64,000 bases of DNA, from positions 760,666 to 824,665 of the forward strand of contig KV440964.1 of NCBI GenBank assembly GCA_001636495.1, in the 5' to 3' direction. This DNA comes from Sutcliffiella horikoshii (GTDB lineage: Bacteria; Bacillota; Bacilli; Bacillales; Bacillaceae_I). A program made the position numbers and the translations under genes. Shown here piece by piece: positions 63,077-64,000 of the stretch (within the stretch, counting starts at the first letter, position 1; every line of letters begins with the position of its first letter). The notes under the pieces were generated by a model, which did not search any database, was not told where the DNA came from, and saw nothing but the letters and a program-made list of their open reading frames with translations.

Positions 63077-63673
63077 ATGCCCAGAAACCCAAGAATCTGG
63101 TTCCCCGGAGCCATGTACCACATCACCACAAGAGGAAACCGCCGCAGCATCATCTTCTTCGAGCCGAAGGACTACCAAGCCTACATGCGCATCCTCCTCG
63201 AAATCAAATACAAATACCCGTTCAAACTGCACGCCTACTGCCTCATGACCAACCACACCCACCTGCTCATCGAAACCGAAACCACCCACATCAGCCTGAT
63301 CATGCAAAAAATCAACACCAAATACGCCCAATACATCAACCGCAAATACCGACTCACCGGCCATCTCCTAGAAGGCAGATTCAAATCCAGTCTCATCCAC
63401 GACATCGACTACCAAATCGACGCAAGCAAATACATCCATCTCAACCCGGTCGCAGCCCAGATGGTCCACAACCCCGATGACTACCCATTCAGCAGCTACA
63501 AGCAATACCTCTACAACAACCAACACGACCCACTCGTAACCACAACCGACATCCTGAAATACTTTTCCACCACCCACAACGAAGACTCCTACCCACACTA
63601 CGTCAACACCCCCAACACCAGAATCCACTTCACCCCCAACAACAAAGCAAAATTTCTTATTTTGAAAAAATAA
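63077..63673 (+). CDS. REP-associated tyrosine transposase (Y1_Tnp, RAYT)
   Basis: This 198-residue protein is a single-domain HUH enzyme of the IS200/REP-transposase superfamily, which cuts single-stranded DNA through a 5'-phosphotyrosine. It begins with the RAYT-type PRIWFPGAMYHITTRGN. The metal motif is His60-Thr-His62 (CLMTNHTHLLIE), and the catalytic Tyr119 lies in SKYIHLNPV. GAAAGGAG lies 11 bp before the ATG. There are no IS ends; instead the window's palindromic repeats flank it. The gene is very rich in C and poor in G on the coding strand, unlike the glycolytic and ATP synthase genes of this window, which suggests a separate history. Confidence 0.92.
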   Translation: MPRNPRIWFPGAMYHITTRGNRRSIIFFEPKDYQAYMRILLEIKYKYPFKLHAYCLMTNHTHLLIETETTHISLIMQKINTKYAQYINRKYRLTGHLLEGRFKSSLIHDIDYQIDASKYIHLNPVAAQMVHNPDDYPFSSYKQYLYNNQHDPLVTTTDILKYFSTTHNEDSYPHYVNTPNTRIHFTPNNKAKFLILKK

Positions 63674-63690
63674 AGAATATTACGTATAAT
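63662..63690 (+). promoter_or_regulatory. SigA promoter of the gamma-glutamyltransferase gene
   Basis: TTGAAA, a 17-bp spacer and a perfect TATAAT (63685-63690). The -35 lies in the last codons of the transposase gene. Confidence 0.8.
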
Positions 63691-63730
63691 AGAAAATAAT
63701 TCGCATAACGAAATAATAGGGGGAACACAC

Positions 63731-64000
63731 ATGACACTCAAACTCGACTATCTCAACAACCCATATCCATCCCAGCGCAACACCGTATTCGCCCAAAACG
63801 GCATGGTTGCCACATCCCAGCCGCTAGCCGCACAAGCAGGCCTCGACATTCTGAAAAAAGGAGGCAACGCCATCGATGCAGCCATCGCAACAGCAGCGTG
63901 CCTGACCGTAGTGGAACCAACCTCTAACGGAATCGGCGGAGATGCATTCGCCCTCGTCTGGACAAAAGGAGAGCTCCACGGCCTCAATGCAAGCGGTCCA
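63731..64000 (+). CDS. gamma-glutamyltransferase family protein, 5' part
   Basis: The first 90 codons are present; the gene runs off the window. The start [37 protein letters not shown] and the motif [33 protein letters not shown] are typical of Ntn-hydrolase gamma-glutamyltransferases, most like the YwrD type without a signal peptide. The autocatalytic Thr lies beyond the window, so activity cannot be judged. AGGGGGAAC precedes the ATG and a good promoter lies upstream. Confidence 0.9.
   Translation, partial: MTLKLDYLNNPYPSQRNTVFAQNGMVATSQPLAAQAGLDILKKGGNAIDAAIATAACLTVVEPTSNGIGGDAFALVWTKGELHGLNASGP

Overview
The window is a stretch of low-to-moderate GC Firmicute chromosome from an endospore-forming member of the Bacillaceae (Bacillus or a relative such as Sutcliffiella; this is an inference from gene content and order). 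The sporulation genes spo0F, spoIIR, spoIID and spoIIQ, a ywmB homologue, the RNA polymerase delta subunit and the protein-arginine phosphatase YwlE all point that way. The order rpoE-pyrG-ywjG-spo0F-fbaA-tal-murA2-glpX-rho-rpmE-tdk-prfA-prmC-spoIIR-ywlC-mntP-ywlE-rpiB-ywlG-glyA-upp-atp operon-ywzB-ywmB-murA1-spoIID-spoIIQ matches, as I remember it, the Bacillus subtilis 320-degree region. Nearly all genes lie on the + strand.

Layout. 1-6105: two tandem acyl-CoA dehydrogenases, a TetR regulator and the fused isobutyryl-CoA mutase IcmF (branched-chain acyl-CoA metabolism). 6379-19574: housekeeping and gluconeogenic genes, with a minus-strand group (MORN-like protein, acetyltransferase, YwjG) at 9013-10469. 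19834-23408: an accessory block with a lipoprotein, a GT2-GtrA fusion and a GT-C-like membrane protein. 23573-35345: translation termination, spoIIR, t6A synthesis, Mn export, arginine phosphatase, a chemoreceptor, rpiB, glyA and upp. 35616-37916: a secreted subtilase. 38344-45599: a nine-gene F-type ATP synthase operon. 46285-56914: an 11-gene nuo operon without nuoE, nuoF or nuoG. 57114-62564: ywzB, ywmB, murA1, spoIID and spoIIQ. 63077-64000: a REP-associated tyrosine transposase and the start of a gamma-glutamyltransferase.

Control elements visible in the sequence include a pyrG leader of the reiterative-transcription type, a perfect SigH promoter before spo0F, several near-consensus SigA promoters, a hairpin that buries the ribosome binding site of the gene after spoIIR, a candidate L31 leader, two CcpA-site candidates, and a dense cluster of DnaA boxes in and around ywlC.

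Repeats are the most striking feature. (1) About 17 copies of a GGGGTCTGACCCC palindrome, often in inverted pairs, lie throughout the window, and a REP-associated transposase gene sits beside two of them. (2) Seven copies of a roughly 130-bp element with CTGTTGATT/AATCAACAG ends occur, one inside the nuo operon and one reduced to its two ends. (3) Three intergenic arrays have the same period of about 21 bp (two helical turns) but different core sequences. I do not recognise these arrays and consider them the best candidate for something undescribed.
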